NCBI RefSeq assembly: GCF_900172225.1
Contig: NZ_FWFO01000001.1
Coordinates: 1,178,001 to 1,242,000 of the forward strand
Direction: 5' to 3'
Source: Falsiruegeria litorea R37
Lineage (GTDB): Bacteria > Pseudomonadota > Alphaproteobacteria > Rhodobacterales > Rhodobacteraceae
Length of the DNA: 64,000 nucleotides
Positions 9,180 through 16,897 of the stretch are shown piece by piece (the stretch's first letter is position 1; each line of letters starts with the position of its first letter). The notes under the pieces were generated by a model. That model was not told where the DNA came from. It ran no database searches and worked only from the letters and a program-made list of their open reading frames with translations. Both the position numbers and the translations under genes were made by a program.

Positions 9180-9893
9180 ATGGAAAAAATCGTCATTCTG
9201 ACAGGTGCGGGCGTTTCTGCCGAAAGCGGGTTGGGCACATTTCGAGACGAAGGCGGGCTATGGTCGCAACACCGGATCGAGGATGTGGCGACGCCCGAAG
9301 GGTTCGCCCGAGATCCCGGTTTGGTGCAGGGGTTTTACAACGCCCGCCGGGTACAGGCAGCACAAGCTCTGCCGAACGATGCCCACCGTGCTCTGGCTCG
9401 GCTGCAACAAAATTGGCCTGGTGAAGTCGTGATCGTAACACAAAACGTGGATGGTCTTCACGAGGCAGGCGGTGCGTCTCAGGTTCTGCACATGCACGGG
9501 ACTTTGGCAGGGGCGCTCTGCGCCAGTTGTGATCATCGTTGGAAGGCGCCAGATGAAATGAAGGTTGGCGAACTCTGCCCTTCTTGCGGAGCGCCATCAG
9601 GTAGACCCGATGTGGTTTGGTTCGGTGAAATGCCCTATTTTATGGATCAGATTTATGATCACCTGGCCGAGGCCAGCATCTTTGCTGCCATAGGGACCTC
9701 TGGTCAGGTCTATCCCGCTGCCGCCTTTGTGCACGAAGCAATCGCAGCAGGGTCGCGAACGGTTGAATTGAACCTAGATCCTTCGGCCGTGGTCTCCAGT
9801 TTCGACGAAACCCGTTTCGGTCCGGCCAGCGAAACCGTACCAGCCTGGGTTGATGAACTTTTGGGACAGAGGGGCACTCCCGCCCCCGCGTGA
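9180..9893 (+). CDS. cobB: NAD-dependent protein deacylase (Sir2/CobB family, class III)
   Basis: A 237-residue sirtuin using NAD+ to remove acyl groups from lysines. The NAD-binding GAGVSAESG is at 9-17 with TFRDEGGLW. The catalytic His is H106 in HMHGTL, after TQNVDGLH. The zinc ligands are C114, C117, C133 and C136. Y53 and R56 in GFYNARR match the Tyr/Arg pair that gives class III (SIRT5-like) sirtuins preference for succinyl/malonyl-lysine; that specificity is inferred. ATG 9180 fits the family start (MEKIVILTGAG); an in-frame ATG at 9138 would add 14 unconserved residues. Confidence 0.93.
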   Translation: MEKIVILTGAGVSAESGLGTFRDEGGLWSQHRIEDVATPEGFARDPGLVQGFYNARRVQAAQALPNDAHRALARLQQNWPGEVVIVTQNVDGLHEAGGASQVLHMHGTLAGALCASCDHRWKAPDEMKVGELCPSCGAPSGRPDVVWFGEMPYFMDQIYDHLAEASIFAAIGTSGQVYPAAAFVHEAIAAGSRTVELNLDPSAVVSSFDETRFGPASETVPAWVDELLGQRGTPAPA

Positions 9894-10007
9894 TCCTGAC
9901 TGCGTCAGCACCACTGGCGGGGTTGGGCGTGGCCTCGCTCCGCTCGGCGGTTGCGCTTGAGACCACAGGTGAGGATCAGATCACCACGGTTGATCCTTGG
10001 CAGTGAA

Positions 10008-10082
10008 GCGCCGCGCGCTAGCGCGGCGCCGGGCCCAACGGGAGGAGGTGTTTCGTCAGAAACATTGACGACGGGCGGGAGT
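10008..10082 (-). repeat. Dispersed GC-rich hairpin repeat, copy 2
   Basis: Reverse-orientation copy. An 8-bp perfect hairpin (10008-10015 with 10022-10029) is followed by GGCCCAAC at 10032-10039 and GGGCGGGAGT at 10073-10082, the complement (9 of 10) of the GCTCCCGCCC end of copies 1 and 3. Lies in the gap between cobB and the PCuAC gene. Confidence 0.65.
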
Positions 10083-10104
10083 AGCCCCCGCTTGCCGTCA
10101 AAAC

Positions 10105-10581
10105 TCAGTTCTTGTGACCACCATGTGCGCCCGCTTGAGGTTTGCGCTCCAGGTCGACCGGAACCTCAATTTCGATCTCGCCGGCTCTTTCAAAGACCAA
10201 GATCATCGGGATCATCTCTCCCTGCTCAAAGGGCTCTTTCAGCCCCATGAACATCACATGGTCGCCACCCCGGGCCAGACTGTGCATCTCACCTGCTGGA
10301 ATGGCAAAGCCCTCTTTCACGTGGAGCATCTGCATGACACCCTCGGCATTTTCCTTGTGCGTGTGCAATTCGACCCGAGCAGCGACATCTGATTTAACAT
10401 CGACCAGGCGATCATCCTCCGCCCCATGGTTCATCACGTTCATGAAGGCAGCCCCGGTTTTGGCGGTTTTGGTGGCCGAACGTGCATAGGCGTCCTTGAC
10501 CATGATGGCGTCGCCCGCGATGGCAGAAGTTGCAACGGTGATCGCGGCCACGGCTGCGGTGAAGGTTCTGGTGAAGCGCAT
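10105..10581 (-). CDS. Periplasmic copper chaperone PCu(A)C
   Basis: A 158-residue secreted protein of the PCu(A)C family that carries Cu(I) to cytochrome oxidase Cu sites. It has a signal peptide (about residues 1-22, ending ATSAIA|GD). The Met/His copper-binding elements are visible: VELHTHKENAEGVMQM followed by HSLARGGDHVMFMGL. A His-rich tail ends AGAHGGHKN. Start ATG 10581 follows a strong AGGAGAG. The DUF2946-like gene lies 46 bp upstream on the same strand, and the pair is probably an operon for copper handling. Family assignment is firm. Confidence 0.92.
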   Translation of the reverse strand: MRFTRTFTAAVAAITVATSAIAGDAIMVKDAYARSATKTAKTGAAFMNVMNHGAEDDRLVDVKSDVAARVELHTHKENAEGVMQMLHVKEGFAIPAGEMHSLARGGDHVMFMGLKEPFEQGEMIPMILVFERAGEIEIEVPVDLERKPQAGAHGGHKN

Positions 10582-10627
10582 GACTTCTCTCCTGTATGTT
10601 TGGTCTGTCTGTTGGGAAGTTGGGGAA

Positions 10628-10978
10628 TCAGATAGTGACAGGAGGTGCCCGCGCCGAAGGTTGCAGAGATACGCGGGAAATCAGAGCTTTGGTAATGCGA
10701 TCGGGTTCAGGAAATAGGCCCCGGTCTGAGGTGACACCTGACACTGTATCGGGGAGAACGGCCCCCAGCAGAGACATCGCATAGTCGGGACAATACGCCG
10801 GGGCCTTGGTCGGCTGGCCGTTTTCGTCGACCATGACAACCACCGGTCCGGTGCTAGTACAAATCACCATATGTCCCACGGCGGCATCCATACCGCTTGT
10901 GGCAGCCATGGCTTGGCCGGTCAGCATGACCTGCAAGCTCATCATCACGGCCAGATATGTGCGAACTAAGGCTCTCAT
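10628..10978 (-). CDS. DUF2946-like membrane/secreted protein
   Basis: A 116-residue protein with an N-terminal hydrophobic segment (VRTYLAVMMSLQVMLTGQAMA), then VGHMVICTSTGPVVVMVDE and a Pro/Cys-containing CTST...YCPDY region. This resembles the Rhodobacterales DUF2946-type proteins that occur with copper genes. ATG 10978 was chosen because the hydrophobic leader starts there; longer readings add an unconserved arginine-rich extension. It precedes the PCuAC gene by 46 bp, suggesting a joint role in copper delivery. Function is inferred only from context. Confidence 0.65.
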   Translation of the reverse strand: MRALVRTYLAVMMSLQVMLTGQAMAATSGMDAAVGHMVICTSTGPVVVMVDENGQPTKAPAYCPDYAMSLLGAVLPDTVSGVTSDRGLFPEPDRITKALISRVSLQPSARAPPVTI

Positions 10979-11076
10979 CTCGGGCGCGATATAGGCAGCG
11001 CTCACAGCCCGTCGCAAGTCGAAACCCAGCCCTGCAGCGCAGTGACGCAAGCGGCCCAAGTCATGAGAGTGAACAG

Positions 11077-11102
11077 AAAAACCCCGCACACAAGGTGCGG
11101 GG
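11077..11102 (-). terminator. Intrinsic terminator of rpmB
   Basis: On the minus strand: CCCCGCAC, loop CTTGT, GTGCGGGG, then TTTTT. The 8-bp GC stem is perfect (11082-11089 with 11095-11102) and is followed by a T-tract, about 30 bp past the rpmB stop. Confidence 0.92.
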
Positions 11103-11133
11103 CCTTCTGGAATTTTCTAGTTTCGCGAAGCGA

Positions 11134-11421
11134 TCAGGCCGCGGCTTGTGCCTTGGCGATCTCTTTCTTCACTTTCAGCGCGTTTGCCGACAGCTCTTCG
11201 TCCTTGGCTTTGGCCAGGAACGCGTCCAGACCACCACGGTGGTCGACCGAGCGCAGCGCAGCCGCCGAGATGCGCAGCTTGACGCCACGGCCCAAGGTTT
11301 CCGACTGCAGGGTGACGTCGTTCAGGTTCGGCAGGAAACGACGACGAGTTCTGTTTTTGGCGTGGCTGACATTGTTGCCAGTCATCGGGCCTTTTCCGGT
11401 CAGTTCGCAACGGCGCGACAT
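11134..11421 (-). CDS. rpmB: 50S ribosomal protein L28
   Basis: A 95-residue large-subunit ribosomal protein. The N-terminus [16 protein letters not shown] is typical of L28, followed by [11 protein letters not shown] and the [13 protein letters not shown] segment. ATG 11421 was chosen over an upstream frame because it gives the canonical N-terminus and has AGGAAG seven bases before it. Monocistronic, with a strong terminator downstream. Confidence 0.97.
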   Translation of the reverse strand: MSRRCELTGKGPMTGNNVSHAKNRTRRRFLPNLNDVTLQSETLGRGVKLRISAAALRSVDHRGGLDAFLAKAKDEELSANALKVKKEIAKAQAAA

Positions 11422-12360
11422 GGTTTCTTCCTTTGTTTCTGGAGGCTCGGGTTCCCCCGCAGCCAAATCACAAGGGGCGCAATCCGATGACGCGCCCGAA
11501 AACTGGTTGGATGCGTTTAGGAGGAATCGCTGGGATGGTCAAGATGGGTGTCACGGATTCTTTGTCTTTGCTGCCTTACCTACCGTAAGTATGCGGGATT
11601 GGGCGGTTCTTGATCATAAGGAAAACCCGAACTGCGTTGGGGGGCATCATTATTTAACCCAGATAAGACTCACACCTCGTGTTGTTGAAAACGCGCGTAA
11701 GTTCAGTTGCCACAATTTCAGTTCTATCCTCCCAGGTAAACAGGCAAAACTAGAAACTCATCCTGGATCTAAATTTCAGATTATCGGGGGCCACTGTGTG
11801 TTGTGAGTTTATGCGGCAAGGCAAGGGGCCAACGCTCTCGCCATCGTGCCCACGCCGAGGTACGCTGAGTTCAAAACCGGAACCCTTTCGGTAGCGGCTG
11901 ATTTGCGGGTTCTTTAGATTTGTCGACCCTGACTGTGACATCAGTATTGGGTGCGCAGGTTCAGCCTGCTTTTCTGTCAGAGTGTCGCTTCGGGCTTTGG
12001 TTTCCTGTTTGCCAGTCTTCGTTATTGGGTCCGACGCATGGCCGAGACCTACCTTAGGAGTGCGAGTTCATGCGCATAGACGTTGGGGCCTTCGCCCCGC
12101 TCGTCCAGAAGGCAACTGAGCCAACCGTGGTCGCACTTTCTGAGACGTGGACGAAATTGGTGAAACCATGGGCCTGCCCGAACCTGCGGGAAGGGCGGTT
12201 CAAGCGCATCCTGACTTAAGGAAAGCGAAATTCATCGTCTGTTGATCAGGAAACTGACCCGGCGTCTCTTGCGAGGGTGTGTGGGCTTGGGATTTATCCA
12301 GGATAACCCATCGAGCCTGTTCATAGGATCCCCGCAATGCCATCGCCCTACGCCGAATGT
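11422..12360. other. Stretch of about 0.9 kb without a supported gene
   Basis: Between rpmB and the LysR gene no frame shows a recognisable domain, codon bias or convincing ribosome site. The base composition between about 11560 and 11800 looks richer in A/T than the surroundings. Short minus-strand frames exist (11750-11941 and 12200-12397) without recognised similarity. It may hold the rpmB promoter, an unannotated small RNA or remains of a decayed insertion. I see nothing I can name. Confidence 0.4.
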
Positions 12361-13326
12361 TTAGCTGTCGATCACGCGCAGCTGGGTGTTGAGCCACGGC
12401 AGCTTGGCAACCGCCGGATCGATCATCTGGCTTTGCACCAGGCGGCGCATGGTCTGGGCGACGTCACGCGGCACGCGATCCGCCCAGTCAGCACCGGCAA
12501 ACAGCGAAATGGTGCGCGAGAACGAGGCAAATGGCAGGGGGAAGGCGTCAATCTGGTCGTGGAAGCGCGCCGCGCGCATATATCCCAGCGGCGTTGTCAC
12601 CGACCAACCCACGCGGCGGGCCACCATGGCGATCAGCGCCAGATGCGAGCCGATTTCGAACCGCTCTTCAAAGATCAGTTTCTGGCGCGCCAGATGTGCC
12701 TCGATCTGGCGACTGATCAGCTGTTCGCGGGCGTAGCGCAAAAGGGGCAATCCTTGCAGGGCAGCCATGATATCTGCGCCCTCGGGAACGTGCCCTTTGG
12801 GGGCCACCAGCAGAAACGGATCGCGCACCAGCGGGTATTCGACGACGCCGTCCAGCATCTCGCCGGTGGTGGCGGCAACCGCGATGTGCAGGCGTTGTTG
12901 CTGCATCGCCTCGCTGATTTCGTGGCTGGGAGCAGTGATCAGTTTGAACCGGCATTTGGTCAGGCTGTCGGCCAGGATGGTGACCAGACGCGGGGTCAGG
13001 TCGTTGTCGAAATCGTCGATCAGACCGATCGAAAGCGTGCTCAGATGGGTCAGGTCCATGACCGTCAGTTCACTTTGTGCCAGCCGCAGCTCGGACAGCA
13101 CCGCTTCGGTCCGCGCCAGAAACGACCGGCCCGCGGGCGTCACCACCATCGGCCGTTTGCCGTGATCCACCAGATCGGTGCCAAGCGCCTTTTCCAGGTT
13201 GCGCAGTTGCTGGCTGACCGCAGGTTGGCTCAGCCCCGTCAGCTCGGACGCCTGCGCCACCGATCCCGTCTTTGCAAGCGCCTCGAACACTTCGAGACCG
13301 CGCAATGTCACCCCTTTCATCAGCAT
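12361..13326 (-). CDS. LysR-family transcriptional regulator
   Basis: A 321-residue LTTR. The N-terminal winged HTH runs through LRGLEVFEALAKTGSVAQA, then LTGLSQPAVSQQLRNLE with the standard linker helix. The C-terminal effector domain includes IGLIDDFDNDL and VEYPLVRDPFLLV. Start ATG 13326 (MLMKGVTLRG) fits the family; the open frame continues upstream into hisD-like DNA and is not used. It is divergent from the HpsN-like dehydrogenase with a gap of 79 bp, so it is likely the regulator of that gene. The inducer is unknown. Confidence 0.9.
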   Translation of the reverse strand: MLMKGVTLRGLEVFEALAKTGSVAQASELTGLSQPAVSQQLRNLEKALGTDLVDHGKRPMVVTPAGRSFLARTEAVLSELRLAQSELTVMDLTHLSTLSIGLIDDFDNDLTPRLVTILADSLTKCRFKLITAPSHEISEAMQQQRLHIAVAATTGEMLDGVVEYPLVRDPFLLVAPKGHVPEGADIMAALQGLPLLRYAREQLISRQIEAHLARQKLIFEERFEIGSHLALIAMVARRVGWSVTTPLGYMRAARFHDQIDAFPLPFASFSRTISLFAGADWADRVPRDVAQTMRRLVQSQMIDPAVAKLPWLNTQLRVIDS

Positions 13327-13405
13327 TTGGCAGACCCTCACAGTTTTGCCTTTTGTGAAACTATGCGGCCCTTTGGTCAAGCTTTGAACGCACAGGACAT
13401 CGACA

Positions 13406-14704
13406 ATGGTTGAATATCTGAAATCCGCCCCAGGCCTGCCGCCCCAATCGGCAGGCGATACTGCCGACACGGTCCAGATCATGCTGGCGCGCCTGCGGGA
13501 AGGCCGGGAAGAGGCGGTGCGTGAATACGCGGCCAAGCTGGACGGCTGGGAGGGCGAGATTGTCGTCAGCCCCGAACAAATCGAACAGGCCGCTCTTCAT
13601 GTGTCCGATCCTCTCAAGGCGGAGATCCGGTATGCCCACGACAACATCCGACGCTTTGCCGAGGCACAGCGGGCTTCGGCCATGGATTTTGAGACTGAGT
13701 TGCGTCCAGGGTTGTTCGCAGGTCAGCGCCAGATCCCGTTGAATGCAGCCGGCTGCTACGTGCCGGGTGGTCGCTATGCGCATATTGCCTCGGCCCTGAT
13801 GACGATCACCACAGCGCGGGCCGCGGGCGTGCCCAACATCACGGCCTGCTCACCGCCGCGTGCGGGGCAGGGGGTGCACCCTGCGATCCTTTACGCCATG
13901 TCTCTGGCAGGAGCGGACCGTATTCTGGCCGTGGGAGGTGTTCAGGGGGTTGCTGCGATGGCCTTTGGCCTGTTTGGGGCGCCCGAGGCGGATATCCTGG
14001 TGGGCCCGGGCAACCAGTTTGTGGCCGAAGCAAAACGGCAGCTTTTCGGCCCGGTTGGGATCGACATGTTTGCCGGGCCTACGGATTCGCTGGTGATTGC
14101 GGATAGGTCCGCTGATGCGTTGACCGTGGCCTGGGATTTGGTTGGGCAGGCCGAACACGGCTACAACTCACCCGTCTGGCTGGTGCTGGATGACGCGGAC
14201 CTTGCCGAGCAGGTGCTGATCAACATCCCGGGCTGCATCAAGGAACTGCCCGAACCCAACCGCTCGAGCGCGCAAGCCGCCTGGGACGCTTTGGGTGAGG
14301 TCATCTTGTGCGAGAACCGCGAAGAGATGGCACAGGTGGCCGATCGCTATGCGCCGGAACACTTGCATGTGCAGGCCGCTGAGCTGGACTGGTGGAAGGG
14401 GCGGCTCAACGCCTATGGTTCGCTGTTTCTTGGCGCAAACACCACAGTGGCCTTTGGTGACAAGGCCAGCGGTCCCAATCACGTTCTGCCCACATCCGGT
14501 GCCGCGCGCTATACTGGTGGCTTGAGCGTGCACAAATACCTCAAGACCGTGACCTGGCAACGGGTCGAGGATCAGGCGCTGCCAGCCTTGGCCCGCGCCA
14601 CGGCTGCAATCTCGCGCGCCGAAGGGATGGAGGGGCACGCCCGCACCGCCGACATCCGGTTGGACGGGGGGCAGGCGGCACTTCGGGCGGTCGGCAACGG
14701 TTAA
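13406..14704 (+). CDS. Histidinol dehydrogenase-family protein, HpsN-like (sulfopropanediol dehydrogenase type)
   Basis: A 432-residue zinc- and NAD-dependent dehydrogenase of the HisD fold. Conserved catalytic residues are present: Q248 and H251 (QAEH), the E318/H319 pair (YAPEHL), D352 (FGDKASGPNHVLP) and H411 (EGMEGHA). The sequence after QAEH reads GYNSPVWLV, which from memory is the pattern of HpsN (2,3-dihydroxypropane-1-sulfonate 3-dehydrogenase), not of biosynthetic HisD. No other his genes are near, and a LysR gene is divergent; both fit a catabolic role. True HisD is the main alternative. Start ATG 13406 has AGGAC upstream. Its stop codon shares a TTAA with the stop of the convergent GST gene. 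Confidence 0.85.
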   Translation: MVEYLKSAPGLPPQSAGDTADTVQIMLARLREGREEAVREYAAKLDGWEGEIVVSPEQIEQAALHVSDPLKAEIRYAHDNIRRFAEAQRASAMDFETELRPGLFAGQRQIPLNAAGCYVPGGRYAHIASALMTITTARAAGVPNITACSPPRAGQGVHPAILYAMSLAGADRILAVGGVQGVAAMAFGLFGAPEADILVGPGNQFVAEAKRQLFGPVGIDMFAGPTDSLVIADRSADALTVAWDLVGQAEHGYNSPVWLVLDDADLAEQVLINIPGCIKELPEPNRSSAQAAWDALGEVILCENREEMAQVADRYAPEHLHVQAAELDWWKGRLNAYGSLFLGANTTVAFGDKASGPNHVLPTSGAARYTGGLSVHKYLKTVTWQRVEDQALPALARATAAISRAEGMEGHARTADIRLDGGQAALRAVGNG

Positions 14705-15357
14705 GCCATGGGGTCGGTTGCGCGCAGGAACTCTTGCGCTGAGACCTCTGCCCACCATCGTGCAAGGGCGGGGTGACGGCTCAGGGCCTGCTTCCCTTCG
14801 GGGGCGCGGCCAAAATAGCTTACCATCGGCGCCAGGTGGCAATCTGCAAGCGTCAGGGTTGCGCCCGTCAGGATTAGACCTTCCTCTGCGATCTTTTCGA
14901 GCGCGGCCAATACCGGGGCGCTAACTGTCAGGCCCTCTGCGATGGTGGCTTCATCTGGCTCTTCCCCGACCAGCGGACGAAACACCCGATGCGCAAAAAC
15001 CTGGCGGATCATCGGCCAATAGCCATAGTTGTCGATTATCGCCGCGACTTGTTGCGCGCGAGCGCGCGCCAGTGCGCCAGAGGGTGTCAGGCTTGGGCCG
15101 TTCAAACCTGCATCGACGTAGCCGCAAATGGGAACGGTTTCAAACAATGAAACCGCACCATGCTGCAGGACAGGCACCCGGCCAAAGGGATGGGGGTGCG
15201 GGCCGGGGTCTTGGGTGAAGGGGTCAAAATCCTGGAAATGAAAAGGCGTGGCCTTAAGGTGCAGGGCCGCACGCACGATCCAGGTATAGACCGAGTAGCG
15301 ATAGCCGATCAGGGTTAAGGGCGCCGATTTCGACCGGACAACGCCCCTATCGGTCAC
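14701..15357 (-). CDS. Glutathione S-transferase family protein
   Basis: A 218-residue two-domain GST-like protein. The N-terminal thioredoxin fold begins LTLIGYRYSVYTWIVRAAL and contains the cis-Pro/Glu-Thr segment GRVPVLQHGAVSLFETVPI. The helical C-terminal domain has the conserved LTLADCHLAPMV motif. The likely start is GTG 15357, which overlaps the upstream TGA as GTGA and so implies translational coupling. An in-frame extension would run into the upstream gene. Substrate unknown. Convergent with the HpsN-like gene, sharing the TTAA stop. Confidence 0.85.
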   Translation of the reverse strand: MTDRGVVRSKSAPLTLIGYRYSVYTWIVRAALHLKATPFHFQDFDPFTQDPGPHPHPFGRVPVLQHGAVSLFETVPICGYVDAGLNGPSLTPSGALARARAQQVAAIIDNYGYWPMIRQVFAHRVFRPLVGEEPDEATIAEGLTVSAPVLAALEKIAEEGLILTGATLTLADCHLAPMVSYFGRAPEGKQALSRHPALARWWAEVSAQEFLRATDPMA

Positions 15358-15671
15358 TTGCAGATGGCCTGCACCAGTTGACCAAATGCCTGATAGCGTT
15401 CCCAAAGGGCATCGTCGCTGGCGGTCTGTGACATCTTCAGTTCTTGGGCCTGATGTGGATCCGCAAACCATTTGGCGACTGTTCGGCGGTCTTTGCGGCT
15501 GAGAGCGTCATTGGCGACGCGCTGAATGCAACCACACCGTGCGGGGGTGGCAGCCGCGCGATCCGACGCAACGCAGGCGCGTTTGATGACGCCATTGGCT
15601 GCAAAGGACGCGGATGGGGCCGCAATGGTCATTGTCCCTGCGCACAGCAGGGCCGTCAAAAAATACTTCAT
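15354..15671 (-). CDS. Small secreted cysteine-containing protein of unknown function
   Basis: A 105-residue protein with a signal peptide (MKYFLTALLCAGTMTIAAPSASFA|AN). The mature part carries four Cys, three of them in ACVAS...RCGCIQRVA and one near the C-terminus (QAICK). The pattern suggests a disulfide-bonded periplasmic domain. ATG 15671 follows a GAGG site at good distance. Its stop overlaps the GTG of the GST gene. Similar short proteins occur in Rhodobacterales, sometimes under uninformative names; I assign no function. Confidence 0.75.
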   Translation of the reverse strand: MKYFLTALLCAGTMTIAAPSASFAANGVIKRACVASDRAAATPARCGCIQRVANDALSRKDRRTVAKWFADPHQAQELKMSQTASDDALWERYQAFGQLVQAICK

Positions 15672-15720
15672 GTCAGTGCCTCGGTCGTTCTTGCAGGGTC
15701 TTGCGCCCCGATCTTGATTT

Positions 15721-16770
15721 TCACGCACTATGGCGCAAGCCTGTGTTTGGATCAATCTTGGCGATTTCACGAAACAGTATGTCGGCTTCATGTCGCTTAA
15801 GGCTCGGATACGCCAAGCGGTAAGGCGCGGGGTCAATTGTCACCAATTCAGGGAAGAAATGCAGGGCTTCGTCTGTATCGCTTGATGTCTCGGGGATGTG
15901 CAGGCTTTCGGTCTCGACCCCCTCGGCGCGGATGATCTCATGCGTGTCCAAGAGCAGGTGAAAGTACTCAACCCCGCCGCCCGGAACCAGATGGGCGAGG
16001 CCTGCATCGATCAAATGTGTGGCAGGCACCCAGACATCAAACGATCCAAACAAGAGCTCGGCCAACGGATGCGAAATCAGGATGCGGTGCTGCTGCGAGA
16101 GGCGCAAAGGGCGGGTGGCCCCCAGGGTCCCGGCTGGAATCTCAACCGGCGCAAAGCGACCCGCAGCAATGGCCGCGCGTCCACCGGCCCATTTCACTTG
16201 AGCCAGCTGGCCAGCCGCAGTCCAAACGCGGTCTCCCGCATTCAAGCTTTCAATCGGGCGTGGACCCGAAGGGGTATCGATCAACGTCCCACGCACGAAG
16301 CAAATCGGCGTGGCATACTCCGTGCTGTCGAAATTCGGCCCTTCCTGCGCGCTCCAGACATAAAGTGGTACGCCCACCGGGGGAAACCCGCCGGGACCGC
16401 CGACAAAAGCCAACCCTTCGATCGTGCCAAAGGACGGGTTGGAGTTGTTCACGTTGACGCCGACAACCTGATAGAAATTCACGCCATCAGTGAGCGTCAG
16501 CCCATATTCCGCCTCGATCCGGGTGTTGTCCGAGTAGTTAACCCCATCAATGGTCTGGTCTCCATCCAGCCGCTGATTGCCGTCATTGTCGCGAAAATCC
16601 GTGTCCGAGCCGCCATCACGGATCTGCACCTCTTGCCAGGCGTCGGAATTGAGCGTGATGGACAGCCCCACCAGATGCGAGCCATCGCCCTGGGTCACCC
16701 CATCCAACTGCCCGCCGCCGGAAATCGTCATCTGCGATTCACCTAAGGTGAATATCGAATAATTCGCCAT
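15721..16770 (-). CDS. Hint-domain (Hedgehog/intein) protein
   Basis: A 349-residue protein whose C-terminal half is a Hint_2-type self-processing domain. It begins at C157 in ICFVRGTLIDTPSGPRPIESL, continues GDRVWTAAGQ, and has the later conserved SQQHRILI and the segment GVEYFHLLLDTHEII. The N-terminal 155 residues are Asp/Gly/Asn-rich (GSDTDFRDNDGNQRLDGDQ), suggesting a calcium-binding or secreted beta region. There is no classical signal peptide; type I secretion is possible. Roseobacters often carry several such proteins with unknown roles. The catalytic Cys is present, so cleavage or cholesterol-like transfer chemistry is conceivable but undemonstrated. Confidence 0.85.
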   Translation of the reverse strand: MANYSIFTLGESQMTISGGGQLDGVTQGDGSHLVGLSITLNSDAWQEVQIRDGGSDTDFRDNDGNQRLDGDQTIDGVNYSDNTRIEAEYGLTLTDGVNFYQVVGVNVNNSNPSFGTIEGLAFVGGPGGFPPVGVPLYVWSAQEGPNFDSTEYATPICFVRGTLIDTPSGPRPIESLNAGDRVWTAAGQLAQVKWAGGRAAIAAGRFAPVEIPAGTLGATRPLRLSQQHRILISHPLAELLFGSFDVWVPATHLIDAGLAHLVPGGGVEYFHLLLDTHEIIRAEGVETESLHIPETSSDTDEALHFFPELVTIDPAPYRLAYPSLKRHEADILFREIAKIDPNTGLRHSA

Positions 16771-16897
16771 GCTTGCCTCAATCCGCCCGCGGTCAGTGCC
16801 GCCAAGTCGTTATATGAGGATGATAGCCTAGCGTTTAGAAGTCTTTAAGGGGTGAATGGTCTGGTTGGCGATTGCGTGCGGGGATGTGACTGTTTGG

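Noticed and set aside
11750-11941. Possible small minus-strand protein after rpmB
   Set aside because: 63 codons, no ribosome site, no family recognised; not enough to call a gene.
12200-12397. Possible small minus-strand gene upstream of the LysR stop
   Set aside because: No ribosome site, overlaps the end of the LysR gene and has no recognisable similarity.
13406-14704. Plain annotation as biosynthetic histidinol dehydrogenase
   Set aside because: The catalytic residues fit, but the segment after QAEH and the divergent LysR point to the HpsN branch; left as an alternative.
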